The position numbers and the translations under genes were made by a program. A model generated the notes under the pieces. That model saw only the letters and a list, made by a program, of their open reading frames with translations. It searched no databases and was not told the DNA's origin. From assembly GCF_003711515.1 (NCBI RefSeq), contig NW_021167087.1:384934-448933 (forward strand): a stretch of 64,000 bases of DNA. The letters are read 5' to 3'. Below are positions 1 through 11,625 of this stretch, one piece after another (within the stretch, counting starts at the first letter, position 1; each line of letters opens with the position of its first letter). Source of the DNA: Sodiomyces alkalinus F11 (Eukaryota > Ascomycota > Sordariomycetes > Glomerellales > Plectosphaerellaceae).

Positions 1-69
1 TATAGTATATTATATATTATAGTATATTATATATTATAGTATATTATATATTATAGTATATTATATATA
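1..69. repeat. 17-bp AT tandem repeat, about four copies
   Basis: The unit tatagtatattatatat recurs with a period of 17 bp: the single G of each unit falls at 5, 22, 39 and 56. The array continues as degenerate TATA beyond 69 and is cut by the window edge, so its full length is unknown. Confidence 0.9.
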
Positions 70-994
70 ATATATATATCACAAGTCTTTTAGTTATTAA
101 AATTAATTAAGAAGAAAAAAGGGTATTATTATTAAAAAGCCCTTTATTTAAAGCGTTATCCCTTAGAGGATTAAAAACCCTGGGCGCCGCCGTATATAAG
201 TAAAACAAAAACCCTACTAGTTATCCTCTAGAAGATCCTCGTTATCGTCGCCTACTAGGATATCTATTAGTACGCTGGTGTATATTATTATAAGATAGAG
301 AATATCACTTACTCTCCTTAGCGGCCGCGATTAGCGCCCTTCTAAGGCTCGTAATATAGCGCATGGGGATACCCTCGAGGTTAAGCGTTATTAAGGTCTT
401 ATTTTTACCGGCGGGGGGATCTTCGGTAACACGTTTACGCTTATTTAAGCACGGGGTTTCGTTAACTTCTATTTAAGTTAGTATATTATCGTATAGCACT
501 ATGAACTAACTTACCGGCTAACGAGTAACTAGACGAGCCCGCGTCGACGGTGTAATTACCGTAGCCGCCTTTACCGAAGTCTTTTAGCACTATACACGAC
601 GTAAGTATGCCTTTTCCTGTAGTATATTTATCGCACCGATAGCGGCCCCGCTTCTCGTCACCGTATATTTACACGAATAACCCGGAAAGAGCCTACGAGC
701 GTGTTATGTTAAAATCAGGAAATTTAATAGCCGCGCCTTTCTGATACTTACGGCGTATAGTAATTCCACGTTTAATCTATATACTTATTAGCGTATATTA
801 TCGTATATTAATATAAAGATATATACGGTGGAATTATTCTCGTTTATATACTACGAGATAGTACTGGCGCACTTCTATTTAAGCTCTATATATCGAATCG
901 TTAATAAACTGCTATACAGAGCGTGTATAGATATATACGGTCGAGTATAAAGGTATCCAGCAGCGGGGATCCTAATATTTCTTTTAGCTGGGTA

Positions 995-1010
995 GGGGGG
1001 GGGGGGGGGG
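995..1010 (+). repeat. G16 homopolymer
   Basis: Sixteen consecutive G residues lie inside the otherwise AT-rich RIP-like region. Such runs are prone to length error in sequencing and to slippage. Confidence 0.9.
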
Positions 1011-1923
1011 CAGTTCTTCTCCATCGATTTCTGTCGGCCACTAGTACTATTCGTCGCCCGCTATTCTTACCAGAGATTATTTACTTATGCCCTCTTACGT
1101 ATAGAACCGTTTCGTCTTATATGATAGTATATAACCTATCACGTAATAAGTCAGCCCTGATCTGGAACGGTTTTACGACATCTTGCCTAGACTAGTATAG
1201 CTAAAGCACTAAAACTGATCTTCCGGACCTGTAAAATCCGAATCTTAGCCTGTTAGACTCGTATAATCGAGCCCTGATACTACCTTAGATGGATCTTACC
1301 TGCGCGGAACCGGATATAGGGGTAACTTATTAGCCTGTGGTTATCTGAAGAGTGAAAATAAGATTAGGTCTAGCGGTGGCGTTATAGTTATAGTAGTAGA
1401 AAATTTTTCCTTATAGCTTATTGGCTTGTTATTACGTTATAGACTTTTCTTTTACTACTAGGGTATTCATATATACGAATATGTACTACAGCGTACGGGT
1501 GTTTTTTTCGTGCCTATAGAGTGTACCTACTAAATTTATGGGGACTTTTTCGAGTTATTACAGTGTCCCCTGCGGCATGCGGTATAGACCCCGAAACCAC
1601 GAAACCAGGACTCGAGCTCACTCGAACGAAGTCTCACACCTCGGCGCCTGATGCGAGAACACTCATATTCTAGAGACATGATCTTTCTACCATGTTGACT
1701 AGGCGTGTCACTATCCCCCTCGGCGGTAGCCGCCCCCGTTTATGGCGATGGTGCGAGGGAGATACTCTCTCTCAGGAGCCCTCTCGTCGGGGATTTACAG
1801 CATCAGCACTGAGATATCCGCGACTTAGACCGGGCGCGAGAGGAGCACTGGGCTTATCTGCACGCTCTACCGGAACCCCCCCTGAAGACCCTTGCGTCTC
1901 TGAGTCGCGCCAGCCTGATATCC

Positions 1924-3359
1924 ATGGTCTTGACAATGCAGCGGTATTACGACACTCGAGCACTCCGGGTGAACAGTCGGCATCCCAAGTCGAGCCAGCC
2001 CGTAGTGCCGAGGAGACTGTGAGTGCTCCCCATTAGCAGCTCAAACAGGACACTGTATATTGACGGTTCAACAAGACAAAGGCCAGACCTGCACCTGAAG
2101 ACAAAGAGGTGAAGAAGAAGCAGAAGAAAATTCCGCAAGGTATCCTAACGAGCGCCCATGACATCTGGCGCGCCCAGTCTATCTACCTCGAATCATCTTA
2201 TTTTACCCAGAACCCAGTCACACCCGTCGCAACGTCCAAGAAGACTAGATCTCCCCCATCGGTGTCATCTTCTCCGTCGCCAACAAAAGCGGCCCCTCCC
2301 AGTTCAAACCTTTTTCTCACCACCTCTCCCAGTCCCGTCCTCGCCGCCTCAACGTCCTTCTTCACCTCGCACCCTTCCACGTACCTCTACTCCGCCTCCA
2401 CCCTCCGGACCCACCGCCGCAACTCCGCCGTCCCAGAAGTCGCCCTCGTCGGCGCCTCCAACTGCGGCAAATCGTCCTTCCTGAACGCCCTGGTGCGCAA
2501 GCCGGGCCTGGCGCGCACCAGCGCCCGAGCGGGGCATACGACGTCGCTGAACGCGTACGGCGTGGGGCCCGCGCCCTCGGCGAAGGAAAGCGCCAGGATG
2601 AAAGCCCGGGTTGCGAGCACGCGCGGGGAGTCGGTGCCCACGCACAGCATGGTGCTGGTCGACACGCCCGGCTACGGGTTCCGGAGCCGGAAGGAGTGGG
2701 GGGAGGGCATCGTCGGATATCTCCGCGGCCGCACCATGCTTCGTGCCGTGGTGTGTCTCGTGGCTGTCGAGAAGGACGGGGTGAGCCGGCTGGACCAGGA
2801 CGTTCTGAGGATGGTGGCGTCCTTGGGGAGGAAGGTGCTGGTCGTGTTGACCAAGGGGGATAAGCTCGCTCGGGACGCGATGGCGGGGAAGGGCAAGGAC
2901 GAGAAGGGGAAAACGACAACGAAAAATAAAAAGAAGAAGAGGCAACCGGAAAAGGAGGAGACGGGCAAGGACAATGAGGACAATGCGCTGCATGCCTGGA
3001 CAAAAGAAAAGATGGATGACGCGGCGAGGACTGTAGTGAGGGCGTGCCGCGATGTCCCGGAGGGCGCGTTGGTGCCCAGAGTGTATCTCACGGCCGCCGA
3101 CATGGACAAGGCGGATGGGTCCTGGAAGACGGATCCTCAGGGCGGTCATCGCGGCATGGCGGGTGTGAGGCTAGCCATACTGGAGATGGCTGATTTATCA
3201 GCACAGGCAGAGGGCCGAGGTAAGGGAAAGTCGCAGCCGAAGGAGAAGAGAGCGGAAGACGTTCCGCCCGAAGTTCGCGCGAAGGAGAGCACCCCTGAGG
3301 TGTGGGGAGGAGAGACAATTTCGTTCGAGGACCTCGAGAATATGTATCGGTCGAAATGA
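1924..3359 (+). CDS. EngB/YihA-type GTPase, probably mitochondrial (yeast Mrx8-like)
   Basis: A GTPase of the EngB family, which assists large-subunit assembly in bacteria; the yeast relative Mrx8 (YDR336W) is mitochondrial. Visible motifs are the P-loop GASNCGKSS, the TS-rich switch region (LARTSARAGHTTSLN), G3 DTPGYGF and G4 LTKGDK. A long Lys/Glu-rich insertion follows G4 at about 2885-2990, and the C-terminus is low complexity. The open frame of the main exon has no ATG at its left end (it opens at GTG 2109). I therefore propose a first exon from 1924 (or the in-frame ATG 1936) to 2018, an intron 2019-2086 (GTGAGT...CCAG) and exon 2 from 2087; phase fits. The resulting N-terminus is arginine-rich, with only one acidic residue before the splice, like a mitochondrial presequence. 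The GTPase call is strong; the first exon is a model only. REI1 lies convergent downstream. Confidence 0.78.
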
Positions 3360-3810
3360 GACGGTCTCACTCTCAACTCATCTCACGCTCTCTCCCTCTC
3401 TCGACTTGTACGATAGATGTATGAAATGAAGCATTGGGTAGGGGAGTGTTGATAGTTCCGAGATACCCAAGTGTATTTTTTTTCTTGTTCTCTACGTTAA
3501 CACATATGATATCTTCTAAGCTGCGCAACAGGACATGTTGGTCGATGTTGATCACTGACGACTGATGACCGCGTCAAGTGCAACATCCCAGAATATCGTT
3601 CCGTGAGAGTCTTCATGCCGATCAACCAGTTACATCCATCCATCGCATAGAACAAAACAGAACAGTGACTTTCACATGATCCTATGTTTTCCCGTCACAT
3701 CCATGCATGTCATCCCTCCTCCATTCATGCATCTCATAACCGACATGATCCCAGATACCGCCAGAACTCCGTCCATATTCCATATCCCGTAGCCGGAGAC
3801 TTGAAATCGT
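3360..3810. other. Convergent 3' intergenic region
   Basis: These 451 bp separate the stop codons of the GTPase (+) and REI1 (-). I see only pyrimidine-rich stretches and TATG/CATG-rich sequence compatible with two 3' UTRs; no gene or structured RNA. Confidence 0.6.
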
Positions 3811-5646
3811 TCAACCACCCATCTGGTATCTGTAGTAGTAGGTCTTCTGGTTGTTGAGCTTCTTGCCGTATTTGAAGTCGTTGTGCTTCTCACGCTGAAG
3901 ACGCATTGTGCGACCCCGCTTCTCGGCCAGTTCGACCTCCCGCTTCTGCGGCCCAGTGGCTCCCACCATGCCGGCCGCGTCTCTGCGTACCACGGCCCGC
4001 CCGTTACGAGCATTACGAGCACTACCGTCGGTCCTCGCCACACGACGATCCTCGTTACCTTCCGTCTCCGTACTTTCGCCATCGTCGTCACTCTGGCCAG
4101 CAGCTTCGATGGCCAGGCGCTCGGCACGCTCCTCGGCCGTGGGATAACTGTGCAAGTTCTGTCGGTAGTACCGGTTTAGGGATCGATGTCCCACTGATTT
4201 GCCCGATGGGAGCTGCATCTCGTATTCGTCGTAGAAAACGGCGTGGGTATGCCTATGCGCGTGCGAGTGCCATCCGTCTGCTTGGTGGTGCGATCGGGGG
4301 TCTCGGTTCGTATGATGAGGGTGCTTGCCAAGGCGTTCGTACTGATGGTCGTGACGCTCAGCAGGCACCGCCGTGAGATCAGCCGAATCGAGAGAAGAGG
4401 CCGAGCTATCCGTCTCCCAACCATCTTCGCCCTCCACGACGTCGTCGCCGTCCTGGTTGGTGAGCTTAGAGGCAGCGCGCCGTCCTCCAAGCTTAGCACC
4501 GCCCTTTTGTTGCCCTTCCCCCTCTTCGTCGGATACGTCACCGTCCGAGTACGTACTCCTGAAATCGTAGAAGTCGCCAATGTCTAACTGCTCCTCCTCG
4601 GTGTCAAACGGAAGCTTGCAATGACCCTTGTCCCGCATGTGCGTCTGGACCGCAAAGGCGGTAGCCTTGGTCTTGAAGCAGAACAAGCATTGGTGGCCTT
4701 CGTGGACACGTTCTAGGAGATGACGCAGGAGACCTTCCAGGTCGACCAAGTACGGCTTCTCCGGGATGAACATGCCGTGGAACCGTTCCATGTGATGGGC
4801 ACTCAGTTCCATGGTGGGCGAGGTGTAATTGCAGAAGATGCAGGACTTGACGGTCCAGTCCAGTTCGGGCTTGGCAGAAGCCACCGGGGTGGCGGCACCG
4901 GACTCGCGGCCGTCGCCGGAGTCGGTTACGGATTCTTTTTGATCCGGCTGTCCCTGAGCCGATGGCCGAGGATTGGAAGGTCGCTTCACGGGCGAGGGAC
5001 GCCCCTGTTCCCTGTCCTCAATGTTGGCGTGCTTCAGGCCTTCGACGACTTGAGTGAACTCTTCTTCCACCTCGGAATCCAGGGCAGCATCCTTATCTGC
5101 GATAATGGGGTCGCCGAAAGAGAAAGTAGAGCTCATGACACTGGCGTCATCCGGGATGCCAGCCCTCCGGTTCATGGCAGCCACTCTTTGTTTGTGTTTC
5201 TGGCTAGAGATGTGGTTTTCGTAGGCGTTCTCGCTCGAATACGTCCTTTCGCAGGCATCGCAAGTGCGCTCGAAGAACGCCTTTTCTGCTGCGGCTTCTT
5301 GTGTTGCTCGGGCTTGGAGGACCTTCTCGTTAAAAATCTCTGATGAGATGGGAGGGAGAGAGGCGACTCGGCGCTTCAGATTGTAGCGGCTGGACAGAGA
5401 GTCCGGTGCGTTAGCTGGAACGCCCACATGAAATGCAGCGGGGAAGGAACGGACGAGCGAATCTGGGAAGTCCTAGATTGAACAAGGGCGAGCTCTCTAT
5501 ACTTACTGCCAATCGCTCTTCATATGACCCCTTTGAAGATCGATATTCCTGTATGCAACCGCACAGGTGTTGCAGGTAAAAGGGTGCGAAGCGGAATCGC
5601 CGGCGACGGCAAGGGAGCCAAGGGCCGCCACATCGAAGCTGGCCAT
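3811..5646 (-). CDS. REI1: Cytoplasmic 60S biogenesis zinc-finger protein REI1
   Basis: REI1 family (yeast Rei1, human ZNF622), a cytosolic late pre-60S factor that helps recycle Arx1/Alb1 and probes the polypeptide exit tunnel. Two exons: exon 1 is 5646-5507, intron 5506-5390 (117 nt, GTAAGT...CCAG), exon 2 is 5389-3811; 572 aa. The start ATG at 5646 gives MASFDVAALG. The first C2H2 finger (CNTC...H...H) straddles the splice, so the junction reads KSDWHRYNLKRR, which matches the family. Three further C2H2 fingers follow: CDACERTY...H...H, CIFCNYTS...H...H and CLFCFKTK...H...H. An acidic middle and the lysine/arginine-rich C-terminus with KKLNNQKTYYYRYQ close the protein, as expected for the segment that inserts into the exit tunnel. 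It is divergent from the HECT ligase gene, with 1.8 kb between starts. Confidence 0.95.
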
Positions 5647-7470
5647 GATGAGGGAACGGGCTGTCGCGATGTTACGTTGCTTATGGAGGCAAGGAAGATG
5701 ACACAGTTGGCTGTGAATTCGTTCTGCGGTCTGCGGAGAGCTGGGGTGTAAAATAATCCGTGATCAACAATCAAGTTGATTGTTTGAAGGGAATTTGAAA
5801 AAAAAACGGTGCAGGAGGGGAGTTCACCATTTACATCAAGAACAGGCTATTTCTGCTTGTAGGCAGAATTTTAGTGGGCGCGATGGCGGGGTTTATCGTT
5901 ATCAGAGGGGGGCGTTAGCTGAGGGTACCTAAGGTTCAGGTTGTGAGTGGCGGCATCGATGAACCGGGCGAGTGGATTGGTCATCCCGGTGTTTTCGGAA
6001 GGTACGGTCTACGGACTGCCTTACGTCACAATACACCTCTTTCGAAGTCTTTCGATGACAAGAATGACAGAACCCATCTCGAGGTACTAATACTGGTAAC
6101 GTAGTAACGTAATGGTAGACTCGCAAGAACGTCTCGTGTCCATTTCTCTCCCGTAATTTGCATCGGACAGTACGTGTAGTGTAAATGCCTACCCGTTGAC
6201 TCTTCTCGTGCCTATAGCGGAGTATAACTTCGTATCAAATCTTCGTACGAGGATGGGCTCACAGTTGGGATGAGAGATCTTTGATTGGCCTCTGTTCCAT
6301 AAGGTAGGTACTGGGCGAAGTACACCACCAGCTTCCCTCCTTGACTCATCGATACATAAGGTAGGTAAGGTACAGGTATCTGACCTGTAGATGGGATCTC
6401 GGGAACCTTTGGGACGTCAATCTCTAGTACCCGCTGGTCTGTCTGCCTATAAAAGACGGCGAGATAATATGATCATCTACCCATCGTATCTTAGCACAGA
6501 AACATAGGGCTTTGGAACTCGACTACCTAACACCGTAGTGGTATCGAAACTACAGGGTCCCACGCCTGCGAAATATTTGTACTTCGCACTGCCGTTGATG
6601 ATGATGAGGACAAAGATATATGTCGACAATTCCGGCGTGGTGTTTTCTATCACCGTGCGATCTAATAGTACCTTGCTCTTCTATGTTCTCTCCTCGAGTT
6701 AGATGACTCTTTTTGTTCCTACTGCTTCACTGCTTCCAGGATATAAAGGTTCAAATTCCTGCTAAAAGGAGTTGAGGAGTCCATTCCACTACCTGCTTCG
6801 TGACTGAATGCATCTTCCCTTGAACTATGGGTGGCGGTTGCCAATGTGGACGGACCATGACCCCCATATTATCGCCGTTTCCAAAGCCACGCATGATTAT
6901 GTCAGAAAACCCAGCCCAGTGTCATCTACCTTGAAGATTCTTTATACACACTGGGTGAGTGTAGAATTTTACCACCATTTCACACAGTGTCCATATACAG
7001 CCGTCTACACGGTTAAGAGGCCTCTTCTGGGTTCGCTCCCGGTGCACGAAGTACGTGTACAACCTGAGACAGCTGTACGTTGTATCTCGTACACCTTCGA
7101 ACTTCGAATCTCGAATGTCTCTTCCTGGATCCAGGCTTCCCGCCCTCTGTTATACAGTTTTGTAATCTCCTTGACAAGAACTTCCTCTCTAGCGAAATTC
7201 CCTACTTAGCACACATCGCAAGCGCTTAACTCGTTGAACTGGGACCATTTGCCAGTACCGACAACACCATCGCATCCCACCCCCTCCGTCCGCCAACTGG
7301 CTGCTCACAAATCATCGGGTTACGCTTGCTTCTACCTACTTCGTACACTCATATCCTCCGCGTCCGCCAGTTCTTTCCGTCCACGCATCTCCGTTTTCTC
7401 CTTGTCCTCCTACCCCGGCGCTTTATTCCCGGGACATTTCTTCCTCCGCTTGCTTGACGCCCCGAATGTC
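5647..7470. other. Divergent intergenic region between REI1 and the HECT ligase
   Basis: This region holds the promoters and 5' leaders of two divergent genes. I see repeated GGTAGGTA words (6303-6310 and near 6360), an A-rich run near 5799, and pyrimidine-rich sequence from about 7260 to 7450 just before the HECT start. The 133-aa frame from 6808 has no family features and is not called. Confidence 0.55.
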
Positions 7471-10400
7471 ATGACTCTAGACGTCAGCCGCCCTGTGCAG
7501 GGCGTGCCGCCCGACCATGTTCGCGAAGCCGATTTTTTTGCATCACTCTGGGAAGCGGCTCCCTTCGCCCGTCTCCCCTCGGACGCCCCGGCCGAACTGA
7601 AGGACCTGGTTCAGGACCTTGATAACCCCAAGCGCGTCTATGCCATTCACCGAGCTAGTCGCCGTCATAATTTCCAAGTGCTTGTTGAGAGGTACGTTAT
7701 TCCCCATCTCTATTCCCAGGCTGGTTTGTCATGGGTCTGTCCCGTCGCCCGTCGGTCGGCCCGAGGCCATCGTCCACTAACCTCACACACACGCAGATAC
7801 ATCGCCCAGCTTCGCTACGGATGCGACTCCGACTTGTGCACTACCTCGACTTGCTTCACCTGCCGCCGTCGCACTGTTGGCAAGGCCCCGATTCGACGTT
7901 ATAATCCTACCAGTGCAAGAATCCTAGCTGTCTACCTCGCCAGTCAGGACAATCCCGAGACCGGCTTTTGCCCCTATCTCAAATCACTCAAAGAACCGCC
8001 GGCGGCTCTGAATTCTCTCGTCTTCTCGCCGAAACGTCCGACTTCACCGACTTCACCCTTTAGCGATCCCTTTTCACGACGGCGTGGTCGGAGTACCACG
8101 ACACGGAAGAACTCGGTCGCGCACAAGTTGCCGCCCCCCCATCGAGCCACGGCAGATAATGAAGAGACGGGAGAGGAATGCGGTTCGAATTCTAGCAAGA
8201 ACCGGCCTGGGCGGACCAATTCGACATCTGGGGGCAGGTTATACATTGATTCGGATACCGGCGACATGCAGCCTTCGTTCAAAGTGACAGAGAGGCCTAT
8301 TAGCAAGGACCATCGATCTTTCTCCGCAAACCTGTTTAGCACCCTCGCTTTCAAGATGATTGAATGGTTAACTCCTACTGGCCTCGAGTCTATGTCTCGG
8401 AAGGTGGACGAAGCGCTGAAGGCCGACGCGGATATGAACGAGTCTTCCAGTGTGGACTGTACGATCTTATCCACCCCGACTGCTTCCGATAACCCGACTT
8501 CTCTGTCGACAAGTAGGCCTCATTCGGAACAGGGCCGAGATATGCCACCACTACTTGACACAGCTCAGAAAGAGCCGTCCTTCGACTCGAACGCGCCAGA
8601 GCGACCGACGCCGACGGTACCAACCCTGCCCCATTCGACGAATAAAGACAGACCGCGCCGTAAATCGAGTGCGAAAGTACGGGCTGCATGCAACACGACC
8701 TCGTCAAGGAAAGTATCCGTCGAGACCATAGGCCCCGGGTACTCGGACGGACCGCCTCCGACCGTCTCGTCACCGCGCTTGAATGGAGCTGTGACGGATA
8801 AGGCTACACGTCCACCGAAGACCCGTGCGATACCTGACGTATCCCCTTCGTCCTCTCTATTTGACGAGCTTCCTCCCCGACCCCACGAAACTGCGCCATC
8901 TGGTGTTCCGAGGTCTAAGGCAGACTCTACAACACACAGCGGCGTCGAGAACGGGGTTGGTGATGGCCAATTGTCTCGGAGCCCGGCACCTGCGACGACG
9001 AGACAAGGCCAAAAGGCCAGAGTCATCTCGCCGCCAGAGAAGATGGAGCCGATCGAAGAAACGCTGCCTGATGGCGTCCTTCCACAATCGCTCAAGTTAC
9101 TGAACATGGACCTTGTGGATTTCGTCTGTGACGTATTGCAGGACGATGGCACCTCGGAGAAACATCTCTTCGAACCTCCACAGATCACGGGCTCGTCTCT
9201 GGGGCTCGTAGAACGGCCTCGGGCAATGCGCCGAACGAAGGAGCGTGCATCTCCCTACCCTAAGCGGCTGAAGACGCAATGGAAATACTTCATCGAGCAG
9301 AGCTTGTTTAACGTCCTGAGCGACCCGAAGAAGCTCATCGCATCCTTTGCTCAGAACGGCGAGCTACTCGATTCTCATTCCCTGTGGTACTGTATGGTCA
9401 GGCTGACAAGAGTTGCGCCGACGCTGGTCTTTGATGGTCTTTGGATTGCGGCGGCTAGTCTGTTCGGACCTCCGAAGTCTCTCCAGTCTCTACGTTCCCC
9501 TACGACCAAGGTGTTCATGAAGCTCGAGAAATCACTCACCAATGTCGAAGCTGGACACCTGACAGCCATTTGCCTTCATGCTCTTGTGGCGGCGGCGCCC
9601 CTCGTCACTGACACGAGGTCGCTCTACGAGATGTCGACAATCCGGTCGAGCGGGTTAACGCTGGCGGGCGGTAGCACGGCGGCACGTCTCTGTCTGCAGT
9701 ATCATGACGTCTTTTCCGATGACCTCCTCCTTCGACTGGCCAGGCGCCTTTTCTTGGCCATATCGGCTCGGCGATGCTTTGCGGAGATGGCAGTTCCCGT
9801 TGAGGAAGCCTCGGACCGATCGGGCGACGATCTTGACGCGCTCCGGCCTCTTCTTGCACAACTGGAACTCGTCGGCATAAACTCCGTACCTGGCCTTCAG
9901 GCCACCCAGGCAGAACGCGAGTTGCACGAGGTCAGGGCGCCGACCCTTCTTCTCGACTGGGCCAAAACGGTCATTCTCGACGAATGGGATGGGAACCCGG
10001 TCATCTCCTTCAATAGCCCTTTGGGCGGGGCCTTGACCCTCTTGACGGCCATGTGTAAGTTCTCCCTTGACCGAGTCGATCAACTCAACCATCACCGACA
10101 CGCTTTCTAGCCGTGCCCGTGTCTCCTTCCTGAAACATTGACTAACGCTTTTGTCACAGATGAGAAACGACAATCGCTACTCCTCGGGGATTTGCAATTT
10201 CGTATCGACTATTTTGCCGACCGTCTGGACTCCATCGACGTCCCCGTGGCTTGGCTGTCGCACAACCCATCCAGGCGGAGCAAGCACCTGCTGGACTATC
10301 CCTTTATCTTCAACCCGTCTTCATTGGTGTCATATTTTCGCTCTATCAATCTGGTACGGATGAGCCAAAGCTACGAAGAAGCGAGTTCCTTACAGACCAG

Positions 10401-11625
10401 GATTAAAGCCATTGTTACTCGTGACGGGCTTATCAAGAACGCCCACCACAGGCTGGTTCTCCAGGAGATGATGAGGACTGCATCCAGCAAGTACCTTATT
10501 CTAGAAATCAGCAGGGATCACGTGGTGCGAGATGCCTTCGACCAGCTGTGGCAACGTGAGGAGCGAGAACTCCTCCGACCCCTCAAGGTCCATCTGGGCG
10601 AAGAAGATGGAGAAGAGGGTTTTGATTCCGGAGGCGTTCAACAAGAATTCTTCCGCCTCGCCATGGAAGAGTGTTTGGACCCCGAGTATGGCGCTTTCGC
10701 CGTGGACGAGCGGACACGTATGACATGGTTTGTCCCTGGTTCCCTTGTCCCGACTTGGAAGTTCGAGCTTGTTGGGATTCTCGTGTCTCTGGCTGTATAC
10801 AATGGCTTGACGCTGCCCGTCACATTTCCAAAGGCACTCTACCGGAAACTCCTCGGTGAGTCCGTGGACGAGCTTCATCATATCGCGGACGGCTGGCCCG
10901 ACCTGGCCAGTGGTCTTACGGAACTACTTGAGTGGGACGAAACGCATGGCTCGGTAGAAGACGTCTTTGTCCGTACGTACGAGTTCTCGGTCGACATGCT
11001 CGGGCAGCCCATCTCTCGGGAGATGAAAGCGGAGTACACGAGCTGGCCGCAATTGGCTACGATGGGCGACGAGTCGCGCACGGCGCAGAATCCCGAGGAC
11101 GCGTCCCTCGTTACCAACGAGAACCGCAACGCCTACGTTAGCGACTACATCCGGTACTTGACCGACGTGTCGGTCCGGCCCCAATTCGAAGCTCTCGCTC
11201 GCGGCTTCCGCGCCTGTCTCCACCCCAAGTCGCTCTCCCTCCTCACGCCGGGCATCCTTCAGTCCATGGTGGAGGGTGTCCAGGAAATCGACATTGGCGA
11301 GCTGCGCAAGTACACGCGTTACGTTGGCTGGGACGCGAGCCACCGCGCTATCCGCGACTTCTGGTCGATTGTCAAGCGGTATGACGAGGATATGAAGCGG
11401 AAACTGCTCGAGTTCGTCACAGCGTCGGATCGTGTCCCCGTGGGCGGGATGCGGAATCTGCAGTTCGTGGTGCAGAAGAACGGCGAGGAGGACGAAGGCG
11501 GGCACCTTCCCACGGCGTATACCTGCTACGGCACGCTGCTGCTACCGGAATACAAAGACAAGGAGGTGTTGCGGGAAAGACTCGCCATGGCGCTTAACAA
11601 CGCGAAGGGCTTTGGATTCGCCTGA
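7471..11625 (+). CDS. HECT-type E3 ubiquitin ligase with N-terminal AZUL zinc finger (Hul4/UBE3A-like)
   Basis: E3 ligase that forms a thioester with ubiquitin before passing it to a substrate. Three exons: 7471-7691, 7797-10054 and 10160-11625; introns 7692-7796 (GTACGT, branch CTAAC, CGCAG) and 10055-10159 (GTAAGT, branch GACTAAC, CACAG) are both 105 nt. The first intron is a multiple of three without a stop, so it looks like coding sequence if unspliced. ATG 7471 is the only in-frame ATG at the left end. The product is 1314 aa. An AZUL-like zinc finger sits at about residues 69-135 (Cys 83, 88, 93, 96, 132). A long Ser/Pro/Thr-rich linker follows. The C-terminal HECT domain runs from about 935, with the catalytic Cys at about 1282 in TAYTCYGTLLLPEY and the end GFGFA. 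The AZUL-HECT pairing is the UBE3A architecture; yeast Hul4 is the nearest named relative I can suggest. Substrates cannot be inferred. Confidence 0.92.

Larger units (their letters stand above)
1..1923. other. AT-rich, RIP-like degenerate region without a gene
   Basis: This stretch is rich in TpA and poor in CpA/TpG over most of 80-1600, with scattered GC islands such as gcggccgc and gggcgccgcc. That pattern is what repeat-induced point mutation leaves in duplicated fungal DNA. No open frame resembles a known protein; the longest are 90 aa (from 923) and 114 aa (from 1692), and neither has recognisable motifs. It is probably a decayed transposon or repeat, but no transposase or reverse-transcriptase motif survives that I can read. 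From about 1600 onward the composition returns to that of ordinary flanking DNA, and the last part is the promoter of the GTPase gene. Confidence 0.6.

Noticed and set aside
2349..3149. 266-aa minus-strand frame over the EngB-type gene
   Set aside because: It lies wholly antisense to a well-supported GTPase, is rich in Arg/His/Pro, and has no domain; a shadow of GC-biased third positions.
6808..7209. 133-aa frame upstream of the HECT gene
   Set aside because: Out of frame with the ligase, no family features, and in the expected promoter/leader.
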